A stretch of DNA of 64,000 nt, from contig OW203984.1 in assembly GCA_934047225.1 (NCBI GenBank), positions 2,117,201 to 2,181,200 on the forward strand, in the 5' to 3' direction. Within the stretch, counting starts at the first letter, position 1. Each line of letters begins with the position of its first letter. The stretch is from Ypsolopha sequella. Its lineage: Eukaryota > Arthropoda > Insecta > Lepidoptera > Ypsolophidae. Positions 1 through 10,835 of this stretch are shown here, piece by piece. A program made the position numbers and the translations under genes. The notes beneath the pieces are model-generated. The model did not search any database. It was given only the letters and a program-made list of their open reading frames with translations, and was not told where the DNA came from.

Positions 1-244
1 GGACAGAGTGGGGCGGGGGGAGCGGTAGGTCAGCTAATCACCAGAATTACGCCTCTCTCGCCACTTAGGTCCAGATTTATCGGCCCCTGAGGCTTCGGCC
101 ATGACGGGCTATTACGATGATTTGCCAGCCCTTCGGTCAGTAATTTTGATCCCACGGAAATTGGTTGACGTTGTCGATGATTTTGAAGTAGAATAATTCC
201 TCCATTATGCAAGCATCGTTCTGAGTCAGCGTCAAGTCCGAGTA

Positions 245-760
245 GAGCTCGAAATAAGAGAACGTGGATATCAAAAATGAATAAAACAGATTTTTAGGGT
301 TTTGTCTGTCTGTGTCTGCCCGCTCGTCTGTCTGTCACAGGGATCAGCTTCAGCCGTAATATATAGGAAGCCGGTTGAAATTTTCACAGAATACATGTTA
401 CTATAATAACTACAACAGCCTATTCAAAAAAAAAAGTTGCATATTTTTAACGTTATTTATCTTAAAGACGTTATTACATTCAAATTCAAATATAGTCAGA
501 TTGTGGTACAAACTCTAAACTCTAAATTAAAACAACAAATAATAAAATTAGGGTTCAGGTACCGAAATGTGATAAGGTACCGATATGTTTGTCAGGCGCC
601 AACATTTTAGCGGCTTGTTTTTTTTCGCCTTGGTGTTGCGATAGACTCTATATTGTTGTTTTTTATTTACCATAATCTTTTTAGGGTTCCGTACCCATAT
701 TGTGGGGTGGTACGGAACCCTTTGTGTGCGAGTCTGACTCGCACTTGGTCAAATTATTTA
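245..760 (-). repeat. GGTTCCG-family dispersed repeat (short form), minus strand
   Basis: On the minus strand it begins near CCAAGTGCGAGTCAGACTCG and GGGTTCCGTACC, passes CAAGCCGCTAAAATG (~605) and ends near GACAGACGGACGAGC and ACAAAACCCTAAAAA. Close matches are at 27105-27560 and 43810-44345. Confidence 0.7.
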
Positions 761-2040
761 ACTTGTCGTCAAACGTCAAAAAACTCGGAAGTGTCTTGGT
801 GCAAATGACATCCCCCCCTTCTTTGTGACGTGGTGAAAGGTCTACGTAATTTGCGGCCCCTTTTCTTTTTTATTTGACGTGCCGCCGGCGGTCCGCGGAT
901 ATTTTTCAAAGGAGTTTTTAATCAGTCGTCAAGCGATTTACAAATTAAACAGCGGCAGTGTTATGAAGAAATATCGTGGAGAGTTTGGGTACGTTTCCAC
1001 TGGATTATGAATATTTCTGAGAAAATATATTCCAACTCAACAACTTGTATTCTTATAGCATGTTTAACGGCACAATTCTGAATATGTAATAATTCTTGCT
1101 GTAGATTAAAATATTTGTCGATTTATCATCGAACAAAGAGTAGGAACAGGAAGAATTTAGTGATACAGTAAAGAGGATCTAGCAATCAAACCTAGGCCTC
1201 TCGAAGACTGATCATCACTCGCCTCTTTTACTGGCAAAAGGCCACTAAATTATGTAGTTAATTCTATGCTTTAATAAAGACATCCGAAAGCTTCACATGT
1301 TGACCACTATGCAAAATTTGTGAAAAAAAATCATAGACGAAACTCAATGAAAAAAATCTTAGGAATTAACTCTGTTCAATGTTGGAGAATAGGTAAACCT
1401 TTACAGCACTGTAAGAGAGAATAATAGTAGAACAATAGAAAATAGACGCACAGTAGACACATCCCCACAGTTTTACGTATACAATTCTTTATTCGCTTTC
1501 ACTCGCCAGGAAGAGATACAATACATAAGAGAAGACGAAGCATTAGAGGAAAATAAACGCAAAAATATCGATATAAAGGATCGTTGCAGGCTTATCGATA
1601 ATGTTGTGACTACTATTGAAAAATTAATTCTTCAGTCGTTTGGGCATATAAATAGATGATAGATGAAAGAAGAGCGACGAAAGAAATATATGAAGTGCAA
1701 GCTGAAAATAAGGGTTGACCGCCGGCAGCCATACTGCAGACGATTTTTTGCCAAGACCAGACTAACATACTTATCTACTGAAGAATGATCAATCTAAAAT
1801 CAACCAAAATATTACAAATCGTACCCTGAATGTGAAACAAGCGTGTCAGAATCGTACCAGATAGATCTGTGGTCACTGTAGTCACTGAATCCTTCTGGAA
1901 GAAGTATGTATGTAAGAAGAGACACACTTTAAAAAAAACATGATTCAAGTTCTGATAGCGAAATCTTATGGAAACGCGCCACTCCGAAGAAATATAGCCG
2001 AGGCGGCTCTCTCCGCAAAAAGCTCGCAAATTTCGTCATC
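761..2040. other. No gene or clear repeat recognised
   Basis: AT-rich sequence. The longest ORFs here are short and look random. I see no tandem structure. Confidence 0.5.
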
Positions 2041-2290
2041 AATTATCATTATTAAGGGGCGAAGACTCGCGTCAACGCGCGTCGGCGCGTAATTGAGTTT
2101 TATAAATGGAGGAGTCTGCTCCAGACGTGAGTGTCATAAATACGACTTGAGACGACGACGACGTCATCCGACCTGCAGCAAGTCGGCCGACTTTCTCGCA
2201 CACGTCACCGTACGTACGTCTGTGTTTCGAACGGTTCTAGGAGTGAACTTTTAGCGTCTAATTTTGAAGTAACATTATTCTTTAACAGGG
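2041..2290 (+). promoter_or_regulatory. GC-richer island with a TATA-like box (weak)
   Basis: Composition rises sharply (GTCAACGCGCGTCGGCGCG) before TTTTATAAAT at 2098-2107, followed by CGACGACGACGTCATCC (CRE-like GACGTCA) and ACGTACGTACG-type text. This could be an insect promoter, but no ORF or donor-flanked first exon is evident downstream. Confidence 0.2.
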
Positions 2291-2519
2291 ATCCAGCTGA
2301 TAAGACTTTGTTTACTGCATTTTTTTAAAAAGGTTGTGATATAATTCTGATATAAAGAAACCTGTCATTTTAAGTTGCATCCTGATTATTTATTTCCACG
2401 TCAAGGAAATTATATGGGCAGCCGTATAGGAGATACACCACTTTGAACAAATCTACCAGTTGATAGATACTAATGAATCTTAGAATAATAAAATATTCTA
2501 TGTAATCAATAGACATCGG

Positions 2520-2561
2520 ATTATATGCATTTGCATGTTTGCATATGCAAATGCATATAAT
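2520..2561. repeat. 17-bp inverted repeat containing paired octamer (POU-type) motifs
   Basis: Arms 2520-2536 (ATTATATGCATTTGCAT) and 2545-2561 are exact reverse complements around the 8-nt spacer GTTTGCAT. Each arm holds the octamer ATTTGCAT/ATGCAAAT. Confidence 0.85.
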
Positions 2562-2649
2562 TCCATTTTTATAGCGTTACTGCATATTTTGGTACTTTTT
2601 CATTGATAGTGCATATTTCAGTAGTTATACGTGTTAGGCGGGTTGTATT

Positions 2650-2871
2650 ATGCTGTCTCCTCGCACACGCTCAGCAATTGACGCATTTATCAATAGCACC
2701 GGACAAACTCTGCCTGAAGAGGTATCTGCAGAAATGGCGTCAAATTTCAAGTTCTGTCCGGTAACGTCAGTTGACGTCGAAAGGTCATTTGAACGATCGA
2801 ATCGATTCACCATGCTGCAAACCACGAAGACGATACTTACTCAGATGTATGTAAAAAGAACGCAGTCTTAG
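2650..2871 (+). pseudogene. hAT-transposase / CGGBP1-like C-terminal remnant
   Basis: A 73-codon frame. Its core FKFCPVTSVDVERSF (~residues 33-47) matches my memory of the C-terminal dimerisation block of hAT transposases and the arthropod CGGBP1-like proteins derived from them (P(V/L)TS.DVERSFS). The residues after ERSF have decayed compared with the expected block, and there is no upstream BED or zinc-finger region. Most likely a small fragment of a dead or host-expanded element. The family rests on one motif. Confidence 0.55.
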
Positions 2872-3730
2872 CTTCCTGTTACTTCAGCAGTGAGCATACT
2901 GATCCTGTACTATACGCCGGCGCCATAAATATCGTAGATTATAGTAATAAAACATAATCTGTGTTGAACGATTAACGTCATCCCATCACGTCCGATGGTT
3001 CACGAATGTATAATAAAATAAATTGGATGATTTATGCGCGTTCAGGTCTCAGGGAAGCCAGCAGTTAGTTTGTAAGTCTACTTGATGACCATTTTACTGC
3101 TCCATATATTCGGGCAATGTACCTATATATGGTAGGAATATTCTTACAAACTCGGTGATTTGATGTGAATATGTATGGAATGCGGTGTAAATGTTCGTGA
3201 TTTTTACAAATAACGTTATACACGAGTTGTAAAGCTTTTCAAGAGTTCCTCAACGTTCGTTCTGTAATGGTCAAAAGCAGCTGTATAGACATAATTTTCG
3301 ATACAAAACGCTAGACTGTAGAACTCACTGCCCTCGGAAATCCGTGATTCTTCGTCTCTATATAACCATATTAAAAAGACGTCAAAAGAGCACTACTTTT
3401 TACTTTCATAATATCCTGCGTACCTAGTATGTTTTATTACTTTATTATGTATTATTTATGTAGTATGTATTATTGTATGTATTATAAGTATCACGCACGC
3501 AAGTCTAAGTATTAGAAAGTACGTTTATTTTTAGTTGTTTTTGCTATTTAATATATTTATTATTTAACCTTATATAATGAATTATGTAACGGTACACGTA
3601 TGTATGTCTACTATTGTATCTATCACTATTTTTAAATCCTTAGAGGTAAACTGGAAGAAATCTCTTCTTAGAGATAAGTTTGCCTTTGTACGAGTTTTTT
3701 TCCTATTGTAAGTTTGTTTAATGTTGTTAT
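2872..3730. other. No gene recognised; AT-rich with simple sequence
   Basis: Includes an impure TATGTATTAT-type simple repeat at ~3425-3490. Nothing coding is supported. Confidence 0.5.
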
Positions 3731-3731
3731 C

Positions 3732-3960
3732 AATGCAAGTGCTCGTAAAGACTTATTTTATATGCATCAAAAATGTTCGTAAAATCACTCGTGTGTTCGT
3801 AAAATCATTTTACCGCACTCGTGTTTTATTTTAATATTTTTAAACTTTTTTTCAAGAATTTGGCTAACGTGCAACCTTTCCTTGTGTACCATACATAATA
3901 CATATACTTTTGAACGGCTCTGGATAAGCCTTTTGAGCCAGTAAATTCACATTGAATTTA
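3732..3960 (+). repeat. Diverged copy of the ~390-bp AATGCAAGTGCTCGTAAA dispersed repeat
   Basis: CAATGCAAGTGCTCGTAAAG, then TATGCATCAAAA, GGCTAACGTGCAACCTTTCC and GAACGGCTCTGGATA line up in order with the fuller copies at 8637, 55485 and 58621. Confidence 0.7.
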
Positions 3961-4592
3961 AAGGGAAGAAATTGTAGTTTTTGTGTAATTAAAAATTGGT
4001 AATTAATATTTCGGGTCACTTAAAAGTTCGTCAAAGCGGAGAAAATCATTATTATTATTAAATTAATTGCTCAGAGGTTACAATATAGTTCTTTGTTTCG
4101 CACACAAACGAATTTTTGAACGCATTCGCACGCATGTTATTTTACATTTTATTGCCACGACACATGACGTTCCATGTTTATATGTATCAGTGTGGTATTT
4201 ATCAATTATATTTTTAGTTAAAAAAGTTGTATTTAAAATGTGTTTTGTTTCGTGTGTGTTGTGGCATTTAAATAAATTATTCTTTATCTTCCTAATAATC
4301 CAATTGCTATTATAGCATCATTATTATATCTTTATCATCTCCCAGTTTATCATGTAGCGCGAGTTACAGTTCTATGACTTGTATTGGAACGCACCGTTTT
4401 TTCCGTCAAGCTGGCAATTACGTGCACAGAAACAAAAAGAAAAGAAAGTAAAGTAGCCCGCCTAAAGTTTACATATCTGAAATTTGGAGCATTTTTTGTT
4501 TGTTTGTCGCCTTAGAAAATCTGGAATTTAGTTGATAAATCGTTGGTCTTAACCCTGCCAGATATACTTTAATATTAAATCATTGGATTTAA

Positions 4593-4977
4593 GAGTGGTT
4601 TAGCAGCAAGATTGTAAAAAGCTCACCTTTTTCTAATTAAAAGTTTAAAGTTACTCTTATTCATATAATTTAACTATCTGTTACCTATGGTAGAGCAGTG
4701 TCTCCTATTACAGGTATATCTTACTCAGAAAGGGATTTCAATCACTGTCAACGAAATTGTTTGTATAAGTTTTGAAATAAATAAATTTGTATTATTGTAT
4801 TTCTGTAAATTTTAATTTTAAAATTTTAATTCAAAAAACAAATGGAAACTTCGCGATAACAGTTTACACAAAATATAGGTAATAAGGTTTTATTGAGTAA
4901 CCATTTTGAATATAAGTGTTCTGTTTCGATTAATTAGAAGAAGGCGGATTTTTTACAATCAAGCTGCTAAACCGCTC
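4593..4977. mobile_element. TTAA-flanked MITE (piggyBac-type), 385 bp
   Basis: TIRs begin GAGTGGTTTAGCAGC and end GCTGCTAAACCGCTC, with similarity of ~45 bp inward (through the TTGTAAAAA block). TTAA lies at 4589-4592 and 4978-4981. A nearby CTTAACCCTGCCAGATATA (4548) resembles the right flank (CTTAACCCCGCCAGATATA), so a second related fragment may lie on the left. No ORF. Confidence 0.7.
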
Positions 4978-5289
4978 TTAACCCCGCCAGATATATTTGC
5001 AGTAGCTATAATTGCAAATGATAGGCTCTTGTTGCCAAAATCAAGAAATAAATACTTAGAAAAAAAATTGAAGTGAAAAAAATATAGTAAAATGCCGCAT
5101 CATTTTCGGAAATCTTATGTTGGCATACTTCAGTGAACTGGCAAAGAAATATAAACCATCTTAATTGTGGTTTATTAGTATATTAAATGTTAAAGAGCAC
5201 TATCAAGTATAAAATGATATTAATATAGTCATTTTAACTTTAATAATAATAAATTTTTTCTTTAATTATGTACCTTTTATTTACTCACA

Positions 5290-5402
5290 CTAAGCATTGA
5301 AAAACGCAGTATGATACTCGTGGGTAAGGGCAATAACTTACTCTAAACATTTGAAATAAGTAATTGCCTGCTTACCGCACTCGTAGCATAAACTACTATT
5401 TA
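5290..5402 (+). repeat. Hairpin-module repeat (3' part of the ~390-bp family)
   Basis: CATTGAAAAACGCAGTATGA...ACCGCACTCGTAGCATAAAC, ending in ACTACTATT. Same order as 8880-9028. Confidence 0.65.
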
Positions 5403-6568
5403 AGTTAAATTTGTTTCGTGTACAATAAAGAATAAAGAAATGTCAAGCACAATAAGATTAACTACTCGAGCAATGCCCTCTGTTAAGTACATTATTTTCC
5501 GTAAGTAATTACTAAACTATTGGACAGATCGTCTAATTTTCAAGATTGGCCTCTTTGGTTATTGCTTGGCAAAATAAATTAAATTACTTACATAAAGACA
5601 AGTGCCCTTACAACTTGGCATTTCCACGACCGCAAATAATTCCGTGACACATAACCGTCGGTGATCTCGCATATTTTTAAGTTTTAGTGATTTTGACAAA
5701 GATCATTGGATTTTGATCTCAATTTAAAATGGGTGACTTTGCGTCAAAGTAGTACACGGTGAAAAAGGTAGGTACAGTGATTTGAGATCGATAACATTTA
5801 TTTTTATCTAGTTAGCGTTACCAGTCGGAATCAATCATAGTTACCGGATATGTTTACTAAATCTCTGCATGGTCAGGATAATTACCTATATATGAAGTAA
5901 CCAGACTTTTTCAGACTTTCAAAAAGAGTTTGACGATAAAAAAATCGTTTTTAATGTGAATACATTTTGTTACGATATGATTTATTTGATTCAAATACTT
6001 AAATTGTATTTTGTGCAACTGTGACATAATGTGAGACATTGTGACACGTATGCTTCTTTCGAAACGAACGAAGTAAGTTTTGTTACAGAATGCACGAGTG
6101 TCCCAATGTCTAGTTATGTCCCGTTGCATACAATGCTTTATCTATACGACCATTAAAAATATAATTTACGCGTAACATTATTTATGGTATTTTAACTAAC
6201 AATTTCACGAAAAATTTGAAAAAGAATACACCACATGATATTGTCGTTATTCTCATTATGATACACATCCCTGAGACCAATCAGAAGCGAGAACAGTAAA
6301 GAAGACAGACCGTTATCGCTTGTGATTGGTTCTCTAGAGGTGTTTAATAAATTTGGACAATCACGACGTAAAATTGCGGTGTTATATTGTAATATCATAA
6401 CATCGGTGAAACAATGTAGGTACTTATAAAACCGCTTTCGATGTTTTAATTACCCTATTGCAGTATGGGAGTAGATAAAAGTATTTTAGAGCAGACAATA
6501 ATAAATAATACGGGTAATAAACTAAACCTCCAATTAAAAATGCAATCAGCGCCAACCTGTAACTTCGT
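5403..6568. other. No gene or clear repeat recognised
   Basis: AT-rich. Short ORFs on both strands show no recognisable domain. Confidence 0.5.
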
Positions 6569-6630
6569 TTTCAATGCAGTTGCTCGTAAAGTTTTCTTTT
6601 TTGTGTAACAAAATTATGCGGAAACCGACT

Positions 6631-6654
6631 CTTTATTTCACGCGTGAAATAAAG
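6631..6654. repeat. 24-bp perfect palindrome
   Basis: CTTTATTTCACG followed directly by its reverse complement CGTGAAATAAAG. It lies beside a fragment (TTCAATGCAGTTGCTCGTAA at 6571) of the ~390-bp repeat. Confidence 0.9.
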
Positions 6655-7021
6655 TAATTTTTTCAAGTTTTTGACTCTGTGGTGCATAGTGCAAGTCATA
6701 AAATTTAAAAAATTACAAAGATGCAAGGAGGTTTTGCTGTCCGAAAAAAACAATTATTTATAAGTATGCGCGCTCTAGCAATAATTGAATGATGATAAAC
6801 ACCATAACACATAAGATTCTTGATTATCTCATTTAAAAATACATGTTTTGTTTCCGCAAACAAAAATATTTTTCACATTATTGGCTGTATGTATACTGTA
6901 CCTTTGCCTCAAGAAAGAAAAAACTGTATGAAACGCGCGCTCTGCAAAGAAAGCACGCCATTTTGTTGTAAATAGGCGTTGGTGAAATAAAATTACTTTT
7001 TTTATTATACTTATTTTTTTG

Positions 7022-7180
7022 TTGTATTTCCTCGCAAAATGCATTGAAAAATGTTGTAAGATACTTGAGCGTAAAAGGTTTTTATCCGAATGCGTGCCAA
7101 TGAAAACACTCGCTGCGCTCGTGTTTTCAATTTGGCACTTATTCGTATAAAACCTTACTTTCCGCACGTGTATCTTAAAT
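7022..7180 (+). repeat. Hairpin-module repeat copy
   Basis: GCATTGAAAAATGTTG, then an inverted pair around ACACTCGCTGCGCTCGTGTT; the outer arms carry TAAAAGGTTTTTATCCGAAT and ATTCGTATAAAACCTTA. Ends with a GTATCTTAAATAACTA variant of the family end. Confidence 0.7.
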
Positions 7181-7640
7181 AACTATTACAGTTGGCCTTA
7201 ATTTCTCATTACAAATGTCCATTGTCGTCTCATAAAACTGTAATATTATTGTTGTGGAAGTGTGTACAAGTGGAACCCATTTGTCTCTCACATTATTGTC
7301 GAAGTCCGATTACTCTCGCCGTTACTCATCGCTATCATCAGCTCGTTTTCTTTCAAATCTTCAACTGTAGGCGTGAAACTCTCTCTGTACTCGATCTTCG
7401 AAGCAAACTGATGGAAGAGGCAATTTTGTTCATCCAACGATTTCGAGTTTTAATAGTAGTTGAGAGTGTTTTCATACGTATATACGTTTGTAGTATTTTT
7501 GAATATTTAGCTTCACAACCTTCATACCTCAATTTAAGCTAACGCTTGAAATTTAAGTTTTTTACATTTTTACCTGAGTATGTTAGAAAATATCTTACTG
7601 TATAATGAATAAATATAATAAATTACATTTTGCTAGTACT
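7181..7640. other. No gene supported
   Basis: A 116-codon plus-strand frame at 7192-7542 shows no family signature, Kozak context or splice structure. Treated as chance. Confidence 0.45.
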
Positions 7641-8375
7641 TCTTCTTCTTCTAAGCGTGTCGATGGCATGAAATTATTATTATTTTAAACCTTTCCGGAC
7701 CAGAAAGAGGCCACTTTGATGGCTCTGTTGTTGGCCTCAAAAAGATCGGTAATCGTGCAGGTGGTCGGGCACGATGGACATGACATGAGGTGAGCCATGG
7801 TTTGCTGGGTGGCTCCGCAATCGCAGCTCTCATTATTTGAGAAGCCCCATTTGAAAAGGTTGTCTCTGCAGCGGCCAACCTGGGTGCGCAGGCGGTTAAG
7901 CGTTTTCCAAATAGGCCACGGGTGTTTGTGTCCAGGTGCCAGTTGCTCCTGTACTGGGGCAAATGTGGGAGGGGAAGGGAGTGTTTCTCTCTACCGATTA
8001 CATCTCGCACTGGCTGGACCGTCAGTGAGAGCCATGGTGCCCTTTAAGAAGCTGGTGCGACTTTTGAGTCGAGGTTGCTCTTGTTGGTACTTGTAGACCG
8101 GGTGCTGCGGGTCAGTTTCTTGCTTCAGCTTCTCCACTGCGCTCGTGATCTCCCTACGGACTGCTGGTGGGGCTATGCCTGCAAGTGGGTACAGCATACC
8201 GAGAGGGGTTGATTTTAGGCAGCCCGTTATAATGCGGCAGGTCTGGTTGAGTGCCACATCTACGTCCTTTGCATGGGCTGACCGATACTAGACAGGACAT
8301 GCGTATTCTCCAGCTGAGTAACAGAGTACTACTAGTACTGTTTTTTATGAAGGTGTATTCATCGAAGAACTGCAA
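7641..8375 (-). pseudogene. Dead non-LTR retrotransposon 3' end (post-RT region)
   Basis: The minus strand reads VDVALNQTCRIITGCLKST, then MLYPLAGIAPPAVRRE (near 8175-8250). After a frame change it reads HKHPWPIWKTLNRLRTQVGR, FKWGFSNNESCDCGA and TMAHLMSCPSC, ending in a stop near 7686. The order (LNxxCRIITGCLK.TP, LAGIAPPxxRR, then the W.TLNRLRTQVGR...CDCG...H.....C block) is the conserved tail of many insect LINE polymerases. The A-rich (AAT)n 3' end and AGAAGAAGAAG tail lie at 7630-7685. Frameshifts and a TAG in the upstream part (~8288) make it non-functional. The RT core is missing. Confidence 0.75.
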
Positions 8376-8636
8376 GTATTATTTTAAAACCATAAGCACC
8401 GAAAGGAACTAAAGTAACAGATACCTAGTAAATGTTGCGTAAAAAAGGTAAGTTTTCTTTTTTAAAGAATACAGTTATATGCTACTAATAATAACTTTTA
8501 TTCACAACAAACGCTCAAAGTCAAAAATAAGGACAAAGTTTCACATAGCGTAGGTGCGTGGTAGTTTTTCAGCGTACCACTGAGAAGAAACCAAACTGTG
8601 ATAGGAGACATAACATTAATATAGTTCCTAACAATA

Positions 8637-9028
8637 TTTTCAATGCATGTGCTCGTAAAGGCCTACTTTTTATGCATCAAAACCGAACAAAAAGTCGATT
8701 ATTTTGCCCTAGGGCTTTATTGTTTTTTTTTTTATTTGTTTGCAATGGTTGGCTAACCTGCAGCCTTTCCTGTGTACCATAGATGTTATACTTTTTTTTC
8801 CACTGTTTAACGGCTCTGGATACAATCCTTTTGAGCCAATCATAATTGAAAGTTCACAAGATTGTATTTGTTTTCATTTCCTCACACTATGCATTGAAAA
8901 ACGTAGTATGATACACGGGCGTAAAAGCAATAAATTACTCGGTTACGTTTAAAGCACTCGCTACGCTCGTGTTTTAAATCGTCCTCGTAATTTATTCCTT
9001 TTCGCCCTTGTAGCATAAACTACTATTA
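8637..9028 (+). repeat. ~390-bp dispersed repeat with terminal hairpin, full copy 1
   Basis: Starts TTTTCAATGCATGTGCTCGT, has GATTATTTTGCCCTAGGGCT, GTTGGCTAACCTGCAGCC and TTTAACGGCTCTGGATACAA, and ends GTAGCATAAACTACTATTA. Copies at 55485-55839 (+) and 58621-59009 (-) match over the whole length. The 3' third folds on itself around CACTCGCTACGCTCGTG. No conserved ORF. Confidence 0.85.
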
Positions 9029-10330
9029 GACAAAACCCAGTACCACATCCGCCGCTCGATATCATTGCAAGTTATTATCGGCACTTATCAGTCGCGCGCT
9101 GTCTGTTCAACAATAACAGTTTATTTTAACAGCGAAGACAATAACTATTAAATTTACAACGTTAATAACAGTTAAATGGAAGGACGAGGCGTCTCTACTG
9201 CAGTAAATTGTGGCTGTAAGCTCCTCACGACCAGATAAGAGGTCGTGACGTTTTAATTGTCTGGGTAATGGTTACTGATATACCTAATGTGATTGGATGA
9301 TACGTACGAGGTGTCGGTATCAGGACGAGTGTGCCACCACGTACAAACACTGAAAACTACGGCGTACACGAAGCACTTTTTATATGCTTTGCACGGTACG
9401 AAGAATTTACTATTCAGAAGTGCGTTCATTAAATAACCAAGGGCTGGGTAGGAACACTGGGGTTGTAACGCTGAGTTTTTGAACGGGTTTCGTCGTGTAG
9501 CGACACTACAAACGACAGTTGTCATTTTGGCATTATATTTAGTATAATAACGTTGAGAGGACCTCCTCTACACGAAATGTAACGTAAATATATCAACTAT
9601 AACGTTGAGAAGACCCCTCGGTACGAAAATTAACGTCATGTCATTTACGAAAATTAACGTGAATGTCAGGTGACGTTTGGAGCCTATACGAATCTTGCGA
9701 ACCCTGCTCAGAGTTGATGTTGAAAAATATAACACCAGTGTAGCGACACTGTCATTTTTGAACGGTCGGTGTTGAGACGCGAGTTCATTTTTGAACGGGT
9801 TAGTGTTGCGACCCGGGTAGGAAACCCAACTCGGTGTGAGTTTATGAACGACTATAGGTATTACAGCGCCCGCCCTACATCGTTTCTAGGTCCAGCCTTT
9901 TAGTGTGGGCGTTATAGATCAGTCAGGGAGGGTATTGGTTTATACATAATACGTATAGATTTATTTGTTCCATGCATTAAATTGTATATTTTATTTTTAT
10001 CGAAGTATTACCGAATAGCATTCGGGGAACCTTTTTTTTTTGACTGAAAATTTACACAGCTTATGTCGAACAAGCTTAAATTAAAAACTTACAGGTACGT
10101 CCATCTTATAGATGCACTCGTAGCTCAAACCTATAGAGAGGCTGTAATGTACATATAATCTATTTAGATAATATTTTTTATTTGTTATAATGTTTTAGGG
10201 ATTTTTTATTTTATTTTAGATGTACATATATTTATTGGTAGGTTATTTCAATTTATAATTAGTTTTTGTTTCATATTCTTTGTTATTTAAGTTGTTTTTG
10301 TCTTTAATAAACATATAATCTTAATGATAC
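9029..10330. other. No gene; small local duplications
   Basis: Around 9540-9800 the phrases AACGTTGAGA(G/A)GACC, AAATTAACGT and TTTTTGAACGG recur two or three times each. Otherwise unremarkable AT-rich DNA. Confidence 0.45.
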
Positions 10331-10620
10331 ATAATATGTATTTTAAAAGTGGCGGTACCACAGGGGTCCGATTGAGATTTTGAGATTCAGGTTCGAACCC
10401 CGGTCGAGCATGCACCAATGAGTTTTTCATAGTATTTGTTCTTACTTACCACTTGCTGAACAGTGAAGAAAAACATCGTAAGGAAAGCTGTATGCCCCAA
10501 AAAGCGTGTATTTGTGCCCGAACTACGGCGATAGAGCTCACCACCCATCACGTTGGGACGTAATAGTCGTCGACCGAGGTTTCGGTCATGAAGATTACTT
10601 ATGCACTAAGTATATTTTAC
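10331..10620 (+). mobile_element. tRNA-derived SINE-like sequence
   Basis: A Pol III B-box-like GGTTCGAACCCC lies at ~10390-10401. It is followed by a body (CTTACCACTTGCTGAACAGT, then CCATCACGTTGGGACGTAAT and GGTTTCGGTCATGAAGATTA). Diverged antisense pieces recur at 45475-45625 and ~34490-34610. The A box is weak. Confidence 0.6.
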
Positions 10621-10835
10621 ATAAAAAATTTAAAAAAAACTATTAACTGAGAAACTAAAGAAGCAAAAATATCATACAATCCCGTGGATTTGAGTAAAAT
10701 ATAGGAGAACAGCGCTCGTTCTGTTGTTAAATACAATAAATCAGTAGATCAATCTCCGCCAGACAGCACTAACATTCCAAAATGTGTGCAGTAGTTTTTT
10801 TATATTCACGACTTGGTGAATGATAAAGAAAAATA

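Noticed and set aside
7192..7542. 116-codon plus-strand ORF
   Set aside because: No recognised domain and AT-rich composition; length is within chance for this region.
7797..8096. 99-codon plus-strand ORF
   Set aside because: Shadow of the minus-strand LINE remnant.
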